The position numbers and the translations under genes were made by a program. A DNA stretch of 64,000 nucleotides from Nothopassalora personata (Eukaryota > Ascomycota > Dothideomycetes > Mycosphaerellales > Mycosphaerellaceae): assembly GCA_033816765.1 (NCBI GenBank), contig CM066290.1, positions 2,852,001 through 2,916,000 on the forward strand, read 5' to 3'. Below, one piece after another: positions 19,940-31,969 of this stretch; position 1 is the stretch's first letter, and every line of letters starts with the position of its first letter. The notes beneath the pieces are model-generated. The model was not told the DNA's origin, did no database searches, and saw only the letters and a program-made list of their open reading frames with translations.

Positions 19940-22900
19940 ATGGATACGGCTACATTACTAGAAAAACTTAGTACCTTTACCGACATAGGTAGAGGCTACG
20001 AACAGCCTATAAACCCTACGAAAATGGAAGGGGTCTATAGGGATTCTGTCCCTTATAAGGGGATAGAAGAATCGGAGGAAGGGGAAACACCTAAATCTAG
20101 TAAAGAAGGGAGAAGCGGAACTAGCGCCGCTAAATTGGGTATAGGTATAGGAGCGAACAGCACAATTGGAATAGATACTATAACTGCCCTCTTTAGACGA
20201 TTGGTAGTAGTAATGGAAAACGCTAGCCCTCGCTTTCTACCTCTAGGAGGTACTAAGAATCCGTTCTTTAATAGCACTAATGCTACTAAGTTCTAGGAGC
20301 GGTTTAGCGACCTAATAGACTAGTATCCGCCTCGGGCATCTATTAAGAAGGATAATTTCTAGGGTAGGTTTAAGCGCAATTGCGAAACTACTATCCGGCG
20401 CGTGGTTATAAGACTACCTAGGTAGCTTACTAATAAGGCACGTTTTAGGAGGGCGTTCTTATTAGAGTTCTTAAGGTTTAACGCCTACTCGATATTAGGG
20501 AGTCGGGAATATCTTAAGGAGATTGTTAGGGCGTAGTAAGGTAAGAGGCCTAAAGAACAAGATGTGAAGGAATTTATCCGCCTATTTATATCCTTAAGTG
20601 ACCTAATTGAACCTAAGGATTTAGATAATAGCTCCCGGAGTCGCCTTCTCCTTTAGGGATTGCTAGAGGCTGTCGCGAAAGCGGTCTATAAGGCTTGCGG
20701 GCTTTACCTAAAGTAACCTAAGAAGTTTAGGGACTTTTAGAGGATCCTCGATGAAGCTACTAGCATCGTAGATAGTAAGGAGGGATAGAAAGCTATGCAT
20801 ATAGATTTCCCTCTTACTTTACCTTAGCTACACCGCTTAGTCGTAAAGCAAATACCGCGCCTTAAGCCTAAGATTAACACGCTTAAGAAGGCCACTTCTA
20901 GGACTGTTATTAATAATGACCTTATCTAGAAGGTAGCTAAAATAAGTATACGTGCATACTAGCGCGGTCGCGTCGCGGACGCGGGTGCCTTCTACCCGAG
21001 CGAGAATTAACGCTCTATGTAACCGGAGAGGCCCGATCTAGATACTAAACTGTAGGTTTACGTAATGTAGCGTCCCCTATCGTAGAATCGCGAGTAGTCT
21101 AAAGCGATAGATGGCTGTTGCTATAACTATAGCAGTTCGAAGCACTAGGCTAGTAATTGTAGGGCGATAAGGTCCTTAATATCCCGGGGCTACGTACACC
21201 TCGCCCCGAATAACTAGTAGTATCTAGGGAAAGAAGGCGATCTACGTCCTACTAAGTTCAACTTTCGGAGGGACTATAGTAAACCGAAACTGCTCTACAT
21301 ACTCTCTCTACTCGAAGAACATTATAGGCCGATCGAGTTTAATAACTAGTATAAGATTCCCGCACTACGTAAGCAATGGATAGGTAGGGACTATACTAGG
21401 GTAATAAAGGTTACGCCTCCTAATCATTCTAAGCCCCCTCCTAACTTTAGGCATTTAATAGAGTATAGCCCTTAGGACGCACGGTCTAGCTAAACGGAGA
21501 AGACTACTAGTATATATTAGGTCTTATTCGGAGAAAGTGAAGTGGAGTAGGCGGTCGACTTAGGCGAACTTAACGAGGTATCTACCTATCCTATGCAGTC
21601 TAATAAAGTGAAAGGGAAGGCACCCGTAGGCATCCTAAAGAATCCGTACCCGAGGACCCGGTCCTCGGCCTAGGAGCTACGAGCCCGAGCTAAGGCTACT
21701 AAGAAAGTTCGCCTACAATTAGAACAGGAGATCCGGTAAGCTGAGATTAACTAGTAGGAGGTTGAAATGATTAACGAAGTTAGTGCTTAAATGAGCGAAA
21801 CTTAATCATTAGCTAAATCCGGGGTAACCCTAGGAAGGGGAAATAATGCCTAAGTAAATAGACTAGGGAACGATGCTAATAAAAGACTGCCTAAGGATAT
21901 GCCTATTAGTCCCGTGAACGCCCCCTTCGCATAAAGGAAGCGTATGTAGAATGCTAAGACTATAAGGATTAATAACTACGTCCGACAATATAGTTTAGCT
22001 AGTGATAGCCCGGTTATAAAGGAAGAGGGTATTATCTACTAGATTGATTAGATCCTCTAGATAACGTTTCCTAATGTGAACGCCTAAGATTAGTTTCGAT
22101 ATGGTCGCTAGTTCGAGGCTGCCCTCTTCGGTCGCGTTACTAACACCCCCGCTCTTTAGGAGAAGCTCGCTATAGTGCGACGCCTTATAGGAAAGGACCC
22201 TAAGGTTCGCACTAGACAAGTAGTTACCTATAAAGATAAACCTAAGTATAATAAGGAGGTCTTCCGCGAAGATAGTTAGGCCTAGTATGTCGGAGTATAT
22301 TCAACTATACTTTACTCTAAAAGTGCGGTCCCTACTGCTAAGCTATATAAGAACGTTAAGAAAATCGGGCTTTCTAGTGTCCTTAACAACTTTACTATAG
22401 TCCCTAGTCCTTAGGTAGTAGCGGAGTTCGGAATGAATAAGAACTAGATTAGGTGCCTAATTGACGAGGGTTCTGAGGTAAATATTATCGGCTAGAGGAA
22501 CGCTTATAGATTTAGGTTACCGGTAATATCGAGTACTTAGCTTACCTTTCGAGGTACTAGAGGGCGGGCCCAGTTTAAAGGTGTTATAGGCAATTTAGAT
22601 GTTTAGGTATTTAGGGTTTACTACTAAGTAGACATGTTCATCTCCTCGGATCTAAACTCACTAACAATCCTAGGACGCCCGTAGGCCCGCAAGGTGCGGC
22701 TCACTACCCGTAACTGCGATAATGGTTCATAGGAGGGGACTATTACTAGTCGTAAAGGTAAAAGTGTCATGTTTACTGCCCTAGTTAGCTCGGATAGGTA
22801 TAAGACCCTTTAAGAACTGTTAAAAGCGTCGGGAAATGGAAGGGTAGGTTAAGTTACGGCGCTCAACCTACCGACTTACTAAAGCCGGATTTAATAAAAT
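19940..22900 (+). pseudogene. gag-protease block of the large Gypsy element
   Basis: The frame opens with an ATG at 19940 and stays open to 20296, then continues with RIP-type stops. It includes a gag-like region, a degraded zinc-knuckle-like segment near 21110-21160, and a retroviral-type aspartic protease signature near 22455-22490 that reads Leu-Ile-Asp-Glu-Gly-Ser. The block ends just before the palindrome at 22943. The first 118 codons are intact by chance. Confidence 0.65.
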
Positions 22901-22942
22901 TAGTAAGGTTCTCGTACTATCTCGGAGGAACCTCGGACTTTG

Positions 22943-22968
22943 ATTTACCGGTCCCGGGACCGGTAAAT
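22943..22968. repeat. 26-bp perfect palindrome between protease and polymerase blocks
   Basis: The half site ATTTACCGGTCCC is followed directly by its exact reverse complement. The same palindrome recurs at 27574-27599. Imperfect versions lie in both LTRs at about 17109-17132 and 31869-31893. Confidence 0.85.
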
Positions 22969-24614
22969 AGCTATAGTGAGGAAAACGGATACGACCACGA
23001 CACGATGTATCTATAGGACGACACGACGCATCTATAGGAACCCGGCAAGGCTCTAACGCCTAGTAACCATTTAGCTCACTTATTAGGATTGCTTAGGACT
23101 GCTGGAACAAAGGAACGAGTTGTAGAAATTGGAACAGGCGCGTTCGAGGGAGATTCTATTACTAACGTTTATTTAGTTTAAGGGGATTAGCCTTCCGAGA
23201 TCCTAAGGCAATCTACATTGAATGCTTAGGTACGGAAGTAACAAGTAGGCTAACATATAGCTAATATTAGGATGCCGTAGGTCTTCACGATATATAAGCG
23301 TAAGGCGGACAAGAAGAAGCTTTCAGACGCGAGCGTTCACGAACGCCCAGAATCACGAGTTAAGGGAGATATGGAATAGAAGCGTAGGGCACTGTACCTA
23401 GAATCCAAGATACCTAAAGGATAAGGTCCGTTCGATGGGAAGTACTTAACTAAGAAATTCTTAAGTATTAAGCGAGGTAGCCGGATTACTCTAGAACGAC
23501 TTACCTTAATTAAGGTTAGCATTAAGCTATTGCTAATGGAAAGGGCCTTATTCGATGAGATGCTCTATAACCGGGAGGCAGTCCTTGCTTAGGATTTTAG
23601 TCACATGAGGCAAATTAGGCACGACGTCGTACTACCTTAGAAGATTAACACGGTCCCTTATAGGCTATAGTAGGCACGCCCTATCCGGTTGCACCCAAGT
23701 CTTAGGGCGGTTGTTAAGCGCATAATTAGAGCCCGGATTAAGAACAACATCCTAGAATACTTATAAGGGGCATACTCTAATAGCTAGTTCCTAGTCGTAA
23801 AGAAGGTTAATGCCTCTAGAAGCGATGTGCTATATTAGTTAATTAACTTAGCTATACTCCTAAATAAGGTTACTATATACGATACTAACATTCCACCGGA
23901 CACGGATAGCTTCTTAGAGGATTTTACCGGGTGCCGAGTCGCTTCACTTATAGACCTGTTTTTAGGTTATAACTAGATTACTTTAGATAAGTCCTACCGG
24001 GACTTAATAGCCTTTATGACCCCTCTTAGCCTAGTACGCAACACGACTCTACCTTAAGGAGCTACTAATTTAGTTACCTAGTTCGTACGTGCGGTAATAA
24101 AGATTCTACTTAATTATATCTCGCATCGAGCGAAGCCGTTTCTCGATAACATCGGTATTAAGGGACTAACCGAGGACTATAGGAATGCTAAAGTAGAGCC
24201 TAGGTTAAGGAAATAGGTCGTTAAGTACATCGTTTCCCTAGATCTAGTTCTTACTAACCTAGAGAGAGCTAGTGCGGTAGTTGCTAGAGGCAAATCCCAA
24301 TAGTTATACGAAAAGCTTAAGATTGTTAGGTACGTTACTAGCCCGGATGGTCGCTATCCTAACCTAAAGGTTATAGCTAAGATCCTAGATTAGCCTACGC
24401 CTACCTGTATTAAGGAGGTCCGTACCTATGTAGGGCTATATGTATACTTCCGGATATGGATTCCCTAGTTCGTTATTATTGCTCGACTAATGTATAAACT
24501 GCTAAAGAAGGACGCCGAGTTCACCTAGACAGAAAATGAACAGTTCTCGAAAGAAGAGGTTACTAGATATCTTATGTAGGCTCTAGCCTTAGTTACCCTC
24601 TACTACTCACCTAG

Positions 24615-25381
24615 TTGATTGATTGATTGATTATTCCATTAACGTGCTATTTGAGTCAAAGACTATGCAACACGGGTCTCGAGAACGAGACCAAAATTTG
24701 AGAGAAGGAGAAAAGCCCCGTCGTACCCCGGACGTAAAAACTCCTTAAAAGATGCGAGCAACGCTCGCTATTCGAACCGTAAATCGAATATATTGCGGCG
24801 TAGTACGCGCGTACCCGGTAGTCGTGTCTTGTCGAGAATTGCGGTTTGTCGCCTTGCCCCGGGCGAGACAAGTTTTGCGCCCGTGTCTCGTTCTTGTTTT
24901 AAAAAGCCAAGCCGGCCGTACCCGTACGCACCGAGCAAAATCCCAAGAAACACCCGTTGCCTCTGTTTCAATCCAGTCGCGTTCTCCGGTCTCGAGTGTA
25001 GCTCCTCGGTCGCAGTGGCCTCGCTGTCGTCCCCCCCTCGGCCTCTCTTGGTTCCAGCCGTGCAGTATACGTGGTTTGCGCCCCTAAACGCCTCTCTTGG
25101 TTCCAGCCGGCAGTTTACGTGGTTTGCCGGGACGACAGGTAGACAGCGCCTTCGTTGTTCGAGCGACGTGTACGCTATGTACGTCGCTTTCCCTTCTCGC
25201 AGTTCCGGAGTTCTTGTTTGTAGATTTTGAGCGTATCTCGTTCGTTCGGTTCGTCCGACCTGTCTTTTCTTGTTTCGAGTCGAGTAGGCTTGTATTTTTC
25301 GAGAGAGAGAGTCTTAGTTTCTCTTCGTCGTAACGAAGATACTTACGTCGTCCGCCGCGTGAAGGCGCTCTCTATAGGACG
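24615..25381 (-). mobile_element. Non-LTR-type insertion (SINE or 5'-truncated LINE) with (TCAA)n tail
   Basis: A 767-bp unit is flanked by a perfect 13-bp duplication, ACTACTCACCTAG (24602-24614 and 25382-25394). It ends, on the minus strand, in a (TCAA)n/(AATC)n tail seen as TTGATTGATTGATTGATTA on the plus strand. A long target duplication and a simple-repeat tail are typical of target-primed retrotransposition. CpA and TpG are present, so it is not strongly RIP-mutated and is younger than its Gypsy host. No reverse transcriptase frame was found. ORFs on both strands are short and unrecognised. Confidence 0.75.
25038..25127 (+). repeat. Imperfect tandem duplication inside the non-LTR insertion
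   Basis: Two units share CCTCTCTTGGTTCCAGCC and then TACGTGGTTTGC. They lie at about 25041-25081 and 25090-25127 and are offset by about 48 bp. Confidence 0.7.
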
Positions 25382-27573
25382 ACTACTCACCTAGTACTAG
25401 GTCCATTTTTATCTTAGTTAATGCTAGCGGTACTAGATAGGGATGTATCGTTTCTTAAGAATTAATGGACAGTACTCGACGGCGTTACCCGGTGCGGTAT
25501 AAGAGTAGAATCTAGAACGCGTTAGAATCTAGATATAATGCTAGTAAGAGAGAATGCCTTAGGGTTCTTAAGGGGCTTAAGAAGATCTAGAGATATGTCA
25601 CTAGCGTTAATTTTATCCTTAAGGTTAATGCTAAGACACTTGTATAGTAACTTAACCGGCCGGCTTCGGACTTGCCGAACTCGGCAATAGCCCGGTAGGT
25701 CGCGTGGATTAGGTTGTTCACGTTCGAAGTGAAGCACGTTACGGGGACTAGGTATACTAGCCTAGATGCCCTGTCTCGTAGGCCCTCTACACCTTAGGAA
25801 CCTAGGGAAGCTAACGAAGACGAAGTCAACCGGATGATTAATAATAAGCTGTTCGGGTACCCGGAGCCGGTCGACACCTATCTAGTTAAAATCTAGAGAA
25901 CACGACATCTCGGGGACTAATATTCTAAGGGCTCTTAGTAGCCTACTTAGGTTATAGAAACTAGGACCCGGCCTAATAGTATTACCCGTACTAAGTACCG
26001 GCGGCTAGTAAAGAAGAGCGTTAACTTCTTTATCCGAGACCAATTACTGTTCTTCTAGAAGCGCCGAGGAGCACCGTTACAACTTGTAATTAACGATAAT
26101 AAGGCTTAGAAGGAGATCGTTATAGAGTGCCATAAGAGACACGGTTACCGCAGCGCTAAGGTCGTATACAACCTTATTTCCGATCGGTATTACTAGGACG
26201 GGTGCTTCGCCAATGTCTCTACGTAGGTTCGAAGTTATGCTCCTTATAGGTTTCGCGAAGGTAACTAGCGCGCTAGTAAGCTTCACTGATCGAGCCCTTA
26301 GGTCATTAGTAAGAAGTAGTACTCGGACCCCGTCTAGGTGCATAAAAATAGATACCTCCTAGTTACGCGCGAAGCACTTAGTAACTAGATCGAGGCTAGA
26401 GTAACGAGGGCACCTCCTAGCTCTAAGACGGTTACTAAGTTTCTATACGAAGATGTCTTCTATAGGCACGGCTACTATACTGAAATTGTGCTTAATAACG
26501 CTACGGTTTATACGGCTAAGGTTAAGCGGTTACTCGTAGGACTTAGTGTTCGAAGGATCCGAATATTACCGTACTATCCGTAGTCTAATGCTCCGGTCGA
26601 GGCTAGATACCGTTAGATTCTTATAGCGTTAGTAAAGCTTACAAGGAACACATACCGCGGATAGGAGTAATAGGTACCCGCTATATTATAGGCTAATAGG
26701 ACCACGACCTGTCGTACTACTAAAATAACGCTAGCTTAGGTCCTATATAGCTATCGCACGATTCTACCAATTGAGGTTAAGCACCTGACGGAGGCGAATT
26801 ACGAATAGGGATCGGTAAGAACGACTAAGGACCTACTTACTATACGTGCGCGTTAACTCTAGGCTCGAGACCTTAGTTTAGAAGAGCTGTATGCTCGAAG
26901 GAAACGACTAAGAGAACTTAGTAAGGACTACTTTAATTCTTACCGGAATGTTAACTTTATTAGTTTCTAGAAGGGCAACCTTATTATAAGGTTCGACAAG
27001 CTATATAAGGATGACTTCTCACGTAAGATCGGTTACCAATAGCAAGGTCTATATCGGGTGTCTAGTGTCTCTAGGGAGTTTAGTACCTATATTCTTAAGG
27101 AACTTAATAGCACGCTAATAAAGGGAGTTTAGGCACGAGAAAACCTTAAGCTAGTTCTAAAGCTTTGCCCGGATAACATAGGAGTACTAGGCCTAGATAA
27201 TGGGATCGATCTCGTAATAGGGGAGGGAGAAGTCGCTAATAGCGTCGCTAATAGCGAAGACAGTAGTAATTCGAACGAGATCGAGCCTATCGCCGACGAA
27301 GACGTGCTACCTATAGGAGTTAACGAAAGGGGATCGTATCCTAAACCGGAATCTAAGAAGCTATAGGTCAGGCCTTATAACCTTTCTATAGCCAAAATTT
27401 CACAGTTTAGTAGGATCGAGGCTAAGAACTAATTAGTTAGTAATAGCGTACGGAGTTCACTTCCCTTAGGCATGTGTTGCACATGCCCTTTAGTTTATTA
27501 AGCCGATTCGGTTATCTAGACTTCACTTTATAGGGTGTTCTTACCTTAGTTAGACCTTAGTTAGTAGAGTTAC

Positions 27574-27599
27574 ATTTACCGGTCCCGGGACCGGTAAAT
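27574..27599. repeat. 26-bp perfect palindrome between pol and the third coding block
   Basis: Same sequence as 22943-22968: ATTTACCGGTCCC followed by its reverse complement. The flanks differ from those of the other copies. Confidence 0.85.
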
Positions 27600-27999
27600 C
27601 GGATTACGTAATAGCGTGACATGCCCCTACCGAATGCTTACCTAGGTGGTTACTAGCACTGGTTTTCGGTTATATGTAGGGTTATCGGACCTTTAGTGTA
27701 ACCTTAATAGTACTACTCTTACCACTTATAAGACCGGTCTTAGCGCTACTGCCTTATAACGGTTATAGAGACATACGCTAAGAGGCATACTTAAGCGTAG
27801 CTCTCTACCTACTACTTCCTCTCTTTTTCTTTAAATACTAACACTATTACTAGAGCTACTAACACATCCATCTACCACTACACACATTAGACGGTTCTTT
27901 AGCCTCTCTCTCTTTACGACCTTAACCTTCTTTAAAGCCCCTACCCCGACACTAAGCTTTCGAAGCTTACTAATACTCTAGACTAGCACTACGAGATAG

Positions 28000-30900
28000 C
28001 TAGCTCTTACGATCTCACTACTAGCGAATCCCAGTCATTATAGCTTTAGCTAGTCTATCGTTACGCCCGGCTAGCTCGAGTATAGCGCTCACTAGTACTG
28101 TTACTAGGCTTACCCGCCTACCTTAGACCTTGTTCGAGTCCCTTCGCCTACCGGACAACGTTAAGCATGTCCTTACTAACACGAACACGCCGAAGTCCGC
28201 CGCTAATGTTATGTTCCGAGAGCTTAGTCCTTAGAAGCGGGTTAAGGTATTAAAGGACTTCTATAAGGGCTTTAAGAAGGTGTTCGAAGACTACTCCGTC
28301 TAGGTTAACCTGTTTTTCGAGGAAGTTAAGAGCGGCATAGGTAAGAGCTACTAGGATAAATTCCTTAGTAATAAGAAGCTCGATGTCTTGTTTCCTATCG
28401 TCGGTAAGATTCGTAAGACCGGTTTAGAGATTCGTAACCGAGAGAAGACTCTTCGAGCTACGCTTACCCGCTACTAGCTACAGTAGATAGACAATAAGAT
28501 TCTTAATCGACGCGTTATCTCCGAGCTTTGCAGTACTAATAGCGGGCGCCGCTAGTTCACGGCCTTCATTAATAAGTACCTAGACTATAGTAGGGCTGTT
28601 AGTAGAATCTAGAGGGCATTAATCTAGCGTATAAGGATCGGCCGTAAGGGCATAGATCGTAAGCGAATTCTAGAGCCTAGTAATCTTACCCGGTACGATA
28701 GGGAGGCTAAAGTACGTAGCATTAATCCGCAATCGGCTAAGAGTAGGGAGATTATTAGAAGACACCGCCTAGCCGTCTATAAGGATAGCCTTCTATACTT
28801 TATAGAGGGTACTATTACTAAGAAGTCCGCGTCCCTAGAGGACAGCATAGAACAACCTAGACCATCTAGCTAGCAATAGCTACGTTAGCTACTACCGGGT
28901 AGTAAAGGTAAAGGACGTATAAAGAGTACTACGCTAACTCTACTACTAGCTTCTACCTAGCCTACAGTCCTATCAAGAGGCGGTCGTAAGTCGAGTCGAC
29001 TTAAGCAGCTCCGTATAGGCGAGAGCATAGGTGAGGGTATAACTGTACCTACTCGATCCTCGCCTAACCGAACGCTAGATAGCGCACCTATACGCGAGGG
29101 CAGTCCGCTAGGTATACCGGTTAGCATCCTACGATCTACTCCGGCCTTAACTAAGAATAGCAATCCGATACTTACTATGTTACCTTCGGCTATAATTAGG
29201 GATGTATTAGTCTTTAAAGATTAGATCCTATAAGAAGACGAGGCCCTCCGGATTAAGCGCGCTAACTACACCTATAATGAGCGGTACTATAGCATTAAGT
29301 TTAGAAACTCGATTAATGTAGATAGTATTAACTAGCTACCTAAGCACCGGATGGCGGGCCTTAAGATGCTCGAATATGCTGTCTCGGAGGTTCTTAAGAG
29401 GGATAGTAAGGTTAGCGCTATAATGTACGATTAGTATGTTCGAGATTTCTACTATAAGGCCCTCTACTTCGTTACGAATCCCGGTATTACCGCTAATACC
29501 CTATGTAAGCGCGCGCTTAAGGTCTAAGACTAGCTCTTTAAAGGTAAGAGTTTTTTAGCTATTAAGGTGAAGAATAGGTCGTGGTTTCGCCCTAATAAGC
29601 GTAGTTAGAAGACTATTAACCCGCTTAGCTACCTCCGCGTTTGAGGTAAAGTCGGTACTACGAGTAGCATCGTTACGTATACTAACTACAACTAGATCCT
29701 CGACAAATTTAGCATCGATAAAGCTAACTAAGCCGATCTTAATAGTACCGGTACCTACATTAATAGCAACATACTATACTAGTACAATGACGCTAAACTA
29801 GCGCCGCGGGTTAAAACAGTTAGAGAGATAATAAGTCGAGAATTCGACGTGTACCGATAGCACCTACGAGAATTGAATAAGGTTAGTAACGGCGGCGTCT
29901 ACTAGAACATGTAGTATTCTCTAAGCTAATAGATTATACGATAAGACCCCGGGCTGTAGCTCTTATAAGTGGCGCTACACCCTTAACACTATACTTGGTT
30001 CATCTCCTTCCCTAGGCCTACGATTTTTAGCTTTAATAGGGCTTATTAGGGGGGTGACGCGAACACTATAGTGTAGCATGCTAGGGTCGACTTAAACCTC
30101 GAAATTGAAAACTACTAGACTAGTAACCGGCTTAACATGCTGTACTCTCTTAACTTAGAGGGCACTAGTGGGCCGGAGTTTTTACACGGTTTTTATAAGA
30201 AAGGGAATGCTAGAGAGTTTATCTAGTAGTACTAGATTAACGACTATATAGAAGACGGCCGATTTAAGCGTTTCTTCTCGGTTAGGGTTTAGAATTACCT
30301 AAGTAAGAACAGTATTAGCTAGTTTAGAGAGGACCTAAGCGCTAGGCAAATGCGGGTAACTACTATAGGCGTTCTAATAAGATAGGCCGCACATAAGAAG
30401 ACGCTACGTTAGATTAACCCTTACTTTATCGAGATCCGCGACGATAACTATCTTAAACTCTAGAGAAGCTAGAGTATGCACTAGGTGATGGACCTCTATC
30501 GTGACTTTAAGACGCTAAGTAAGAGCGCTGTAGGGTTTAAGTATCGACGCCTAGTACCCGGCTATCCTTTTCCTACGGTCGTACACCTTAGTAGCATTAG
30601 CCCTCTGTCCGATACCCTAGCGGGTTTAAAGTCTTAGAACGATAACGAAGTCATCCTTAATGCTAGAAGGTAGCTTAATGCTACGGTCCGCCTAGACTCG
30701 GAGCTCTTCTATAAGAAGATACATAATTGGCGCGTCCGAGCTATGAAATTGATAGATAAGCAGCTTAGCTTAGTTACTACTCTCGAGCAGATATGCTTTA
30801 TAAGCGAAGGGCGTAATAAGAGCTTCTTCCGCAACTACTATAGGAACTTCACTAGCTAGCTACTTAGGGACGCGTCTAGTGAGACTAGTGTTAGCCACGA

Positions 30901-31100
30901 TAACGAGTAAGTCTAGACAAAGGAGTTGTGTAAGAATGAGTGGAACTAAGTAGTTAGTACGGGTTTATAGGCTCCTAGTTTCTAGTTAATTTCCGGCTAC
31001 AGCTATAGCCTATAGGACTCTAGTTCTAATTCTAGTTCTAATTCTAGTTCTAATTCTAGTTCTAATGCTTCGGGTATAGGTGCTTCTAGTCCTTAGATCT
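28000..31100 (+). pseudogene. Third long frame of the large Gypsy element, function unknown
   Basis: From at least 28091 to 31067 a single reading frame (992 codons, no indel) makes protein-like sense if TAG/TAA are taken as RIP-altered Trp/Gln codons. The deduced product is rich in Trp, Tyr, Lys and Arg and has a Ser/Pro-rich stretch near residue 260-330 of this frame. Near its end is a Ser-Ser-Asn repeat encoded by four 12-bp units. It lies after integrase and before the 3' LTR, where retroviruses and some retrotransposons carry an extra gene. I recognise no domain. The start could lie upstream (about 27840-27990) and the end is uncertain because RIP stops mask the true one. Confidence 0.6.
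31019..31066 (+). repeat. Four tandem 12-bp units encoding a Ser/Asn repeat
   Basis: TCTAGTTCTAAT is repeated four times exactly, in frame with the third coding block. Confidence 0.85.
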
Positions 31101-31540
31101 TACTTGTTTCTTATAGTTACTTATCTTCCCTTAACTCACCTTCTAGCTACGCGGTAGACTCGTCTTTAGATTTATTAGGTTACTAATACTAACGCTCACT
31201 TGTCTTATAAGTGACGTTTACGTTATTCAACTATCTAGCCCGCTCGATTAATACTAATATAGCTATCTATTCCCTCGCTAGTTTCGTAGCATGCGTTAGT
31301 ATAGTGCGACGGATGCGAGTCGCGGTTATTAACGTTATTATTACGGTCTCTATTAGAAGGATCCTTTCGATCTTTATAAACTGTCGCTAGTAGGCCCTAG
31401 GACTGCCTAACATCTTATATGTTAAGCTAAATAGTAGGGTGAGCTACTATACTACTATAAGACCACCTTAGCTTATAGCGACTAACTACGCTACCTATAG
31501 TACCCGGGCTTACTGCTTTGGAACCTAAGGACAGGTTCGT

Positions 31541-31554
31541 AATGGGGGAGGATA
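31541..31554 (+). other. Polypurine tract of the large Gypsy element
   Basis: AATGGGGGAGGATA lies immediately before the 3' LTR at 31555, as expected for the plus-strand primer. Confidence 0.65.
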
Positions 31555-31969
31555 TATTAACGACTAATTAGTTATGTTAACCTTAGGTTTAGTTATGTCG
31601 ACCTTAGGTTTAGTTATGTCGACCTTAGGTTTAGAGGGGGGGTCCCTTAGGTCTAACTTGCCCCAATTTCATTTAGGTTTAATTAGACATTTAGGTGAGC
31701 TAGCGGGACCTAGTATAGCTATTAAGATATATACTACGTAGTTAAGCATTATAAGCGTAGCATTAAGGTAACAATTCAATTTATACCTCTCGAGTAGAGG
31801 GCATAGGGGTTTAGGTCCGCTAATCCTCTTGTTTTATCTAGCTACTGCTCTACTCGTCACGTGACCTGATTTCACGGTCCCGGGACCGGCAAATACCTCT
31901 ACTTACATAAGCGCCGCTCTACACCACTATAACTCGGATAGGCCTACATAGGGTGGTTAGTAGACATTA
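31555..31969 (+). repeat. 3' LTR of the large Gypsy element
   Basis: 415 bp, the same length as the reassembled 5' LTR. It contains the same 21-bp tandem units (about 31570-31633) and the imperfect palindrome near 31869-31893. It is followed by the GTAG duplication and then by element B sequence. Confidence 0.85.

Larger units (their letters stand above)
22970..27430 (+). pseudogene. Reverse transcriptase-RNase H-integrase block of the large Gypsy element
   Basis: With RIP-type stops ignored, a reverse transcriptase spans about 23560-24600. Its catalytic region near 24143-24165 reads Leu-Asp-Asn-Ile-Gly, where related fungal elements have Asp-Asp-Ile-Gly. The change fits TpG to TpA mutation. 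The frame is cut by the 767-bp insertion and resumes at 25395 with RNase H (about 25400-25800). An integrase with a His/Cys zinc-binding start near 26130 runs to about 27150. The block ends before the palindrome at 27574. Confidence 0.7.
16794..31969 (+). mobile_element. Very large Gypsy element with three coding blocks, RIP-inactivated
   Basis: LTRs of 415 bp lie at 16794-17198 (continued at 19625-19634 after a nested insertion) and 31555-31969. A short duplication, GTAG, flanks it (16790-16793 and 31970-31973). Removing the 2421-bp nested element, its target duplication and the 767-bp insertion leaves about 12 kb, much larger than the 5-7 kb usual for fungal Gypsy elements. In order it holds a repeat-rich leader, gag plus protease, reverse transcriptase-RNase H-integrase, and a third long frame not recognised. 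A purine tract (AATGGGGGAGGATA, 31541-31554) precedes the 3' LTR. RIP-type stops are frequent throughout. Confidence 0.8.

Noticed and set aside
24752..25230. Plus-strand ORFs of 111 and 145 codons in the non-LTR insertion
   Set aside because: They run against the inferred orientation of the insertion, overlap one another in different frames and show no domain.
28000..31540. Third frame of the large Gypsy element as an env-like gene or a dioxygenase/JmjC-type enzyme
   Set aside because: Position alone suggests env. I saw no clear signal peptide or class-defining motif, and the His/Asp pattern considered for a dioxygenase does not fit. Left as unknown.
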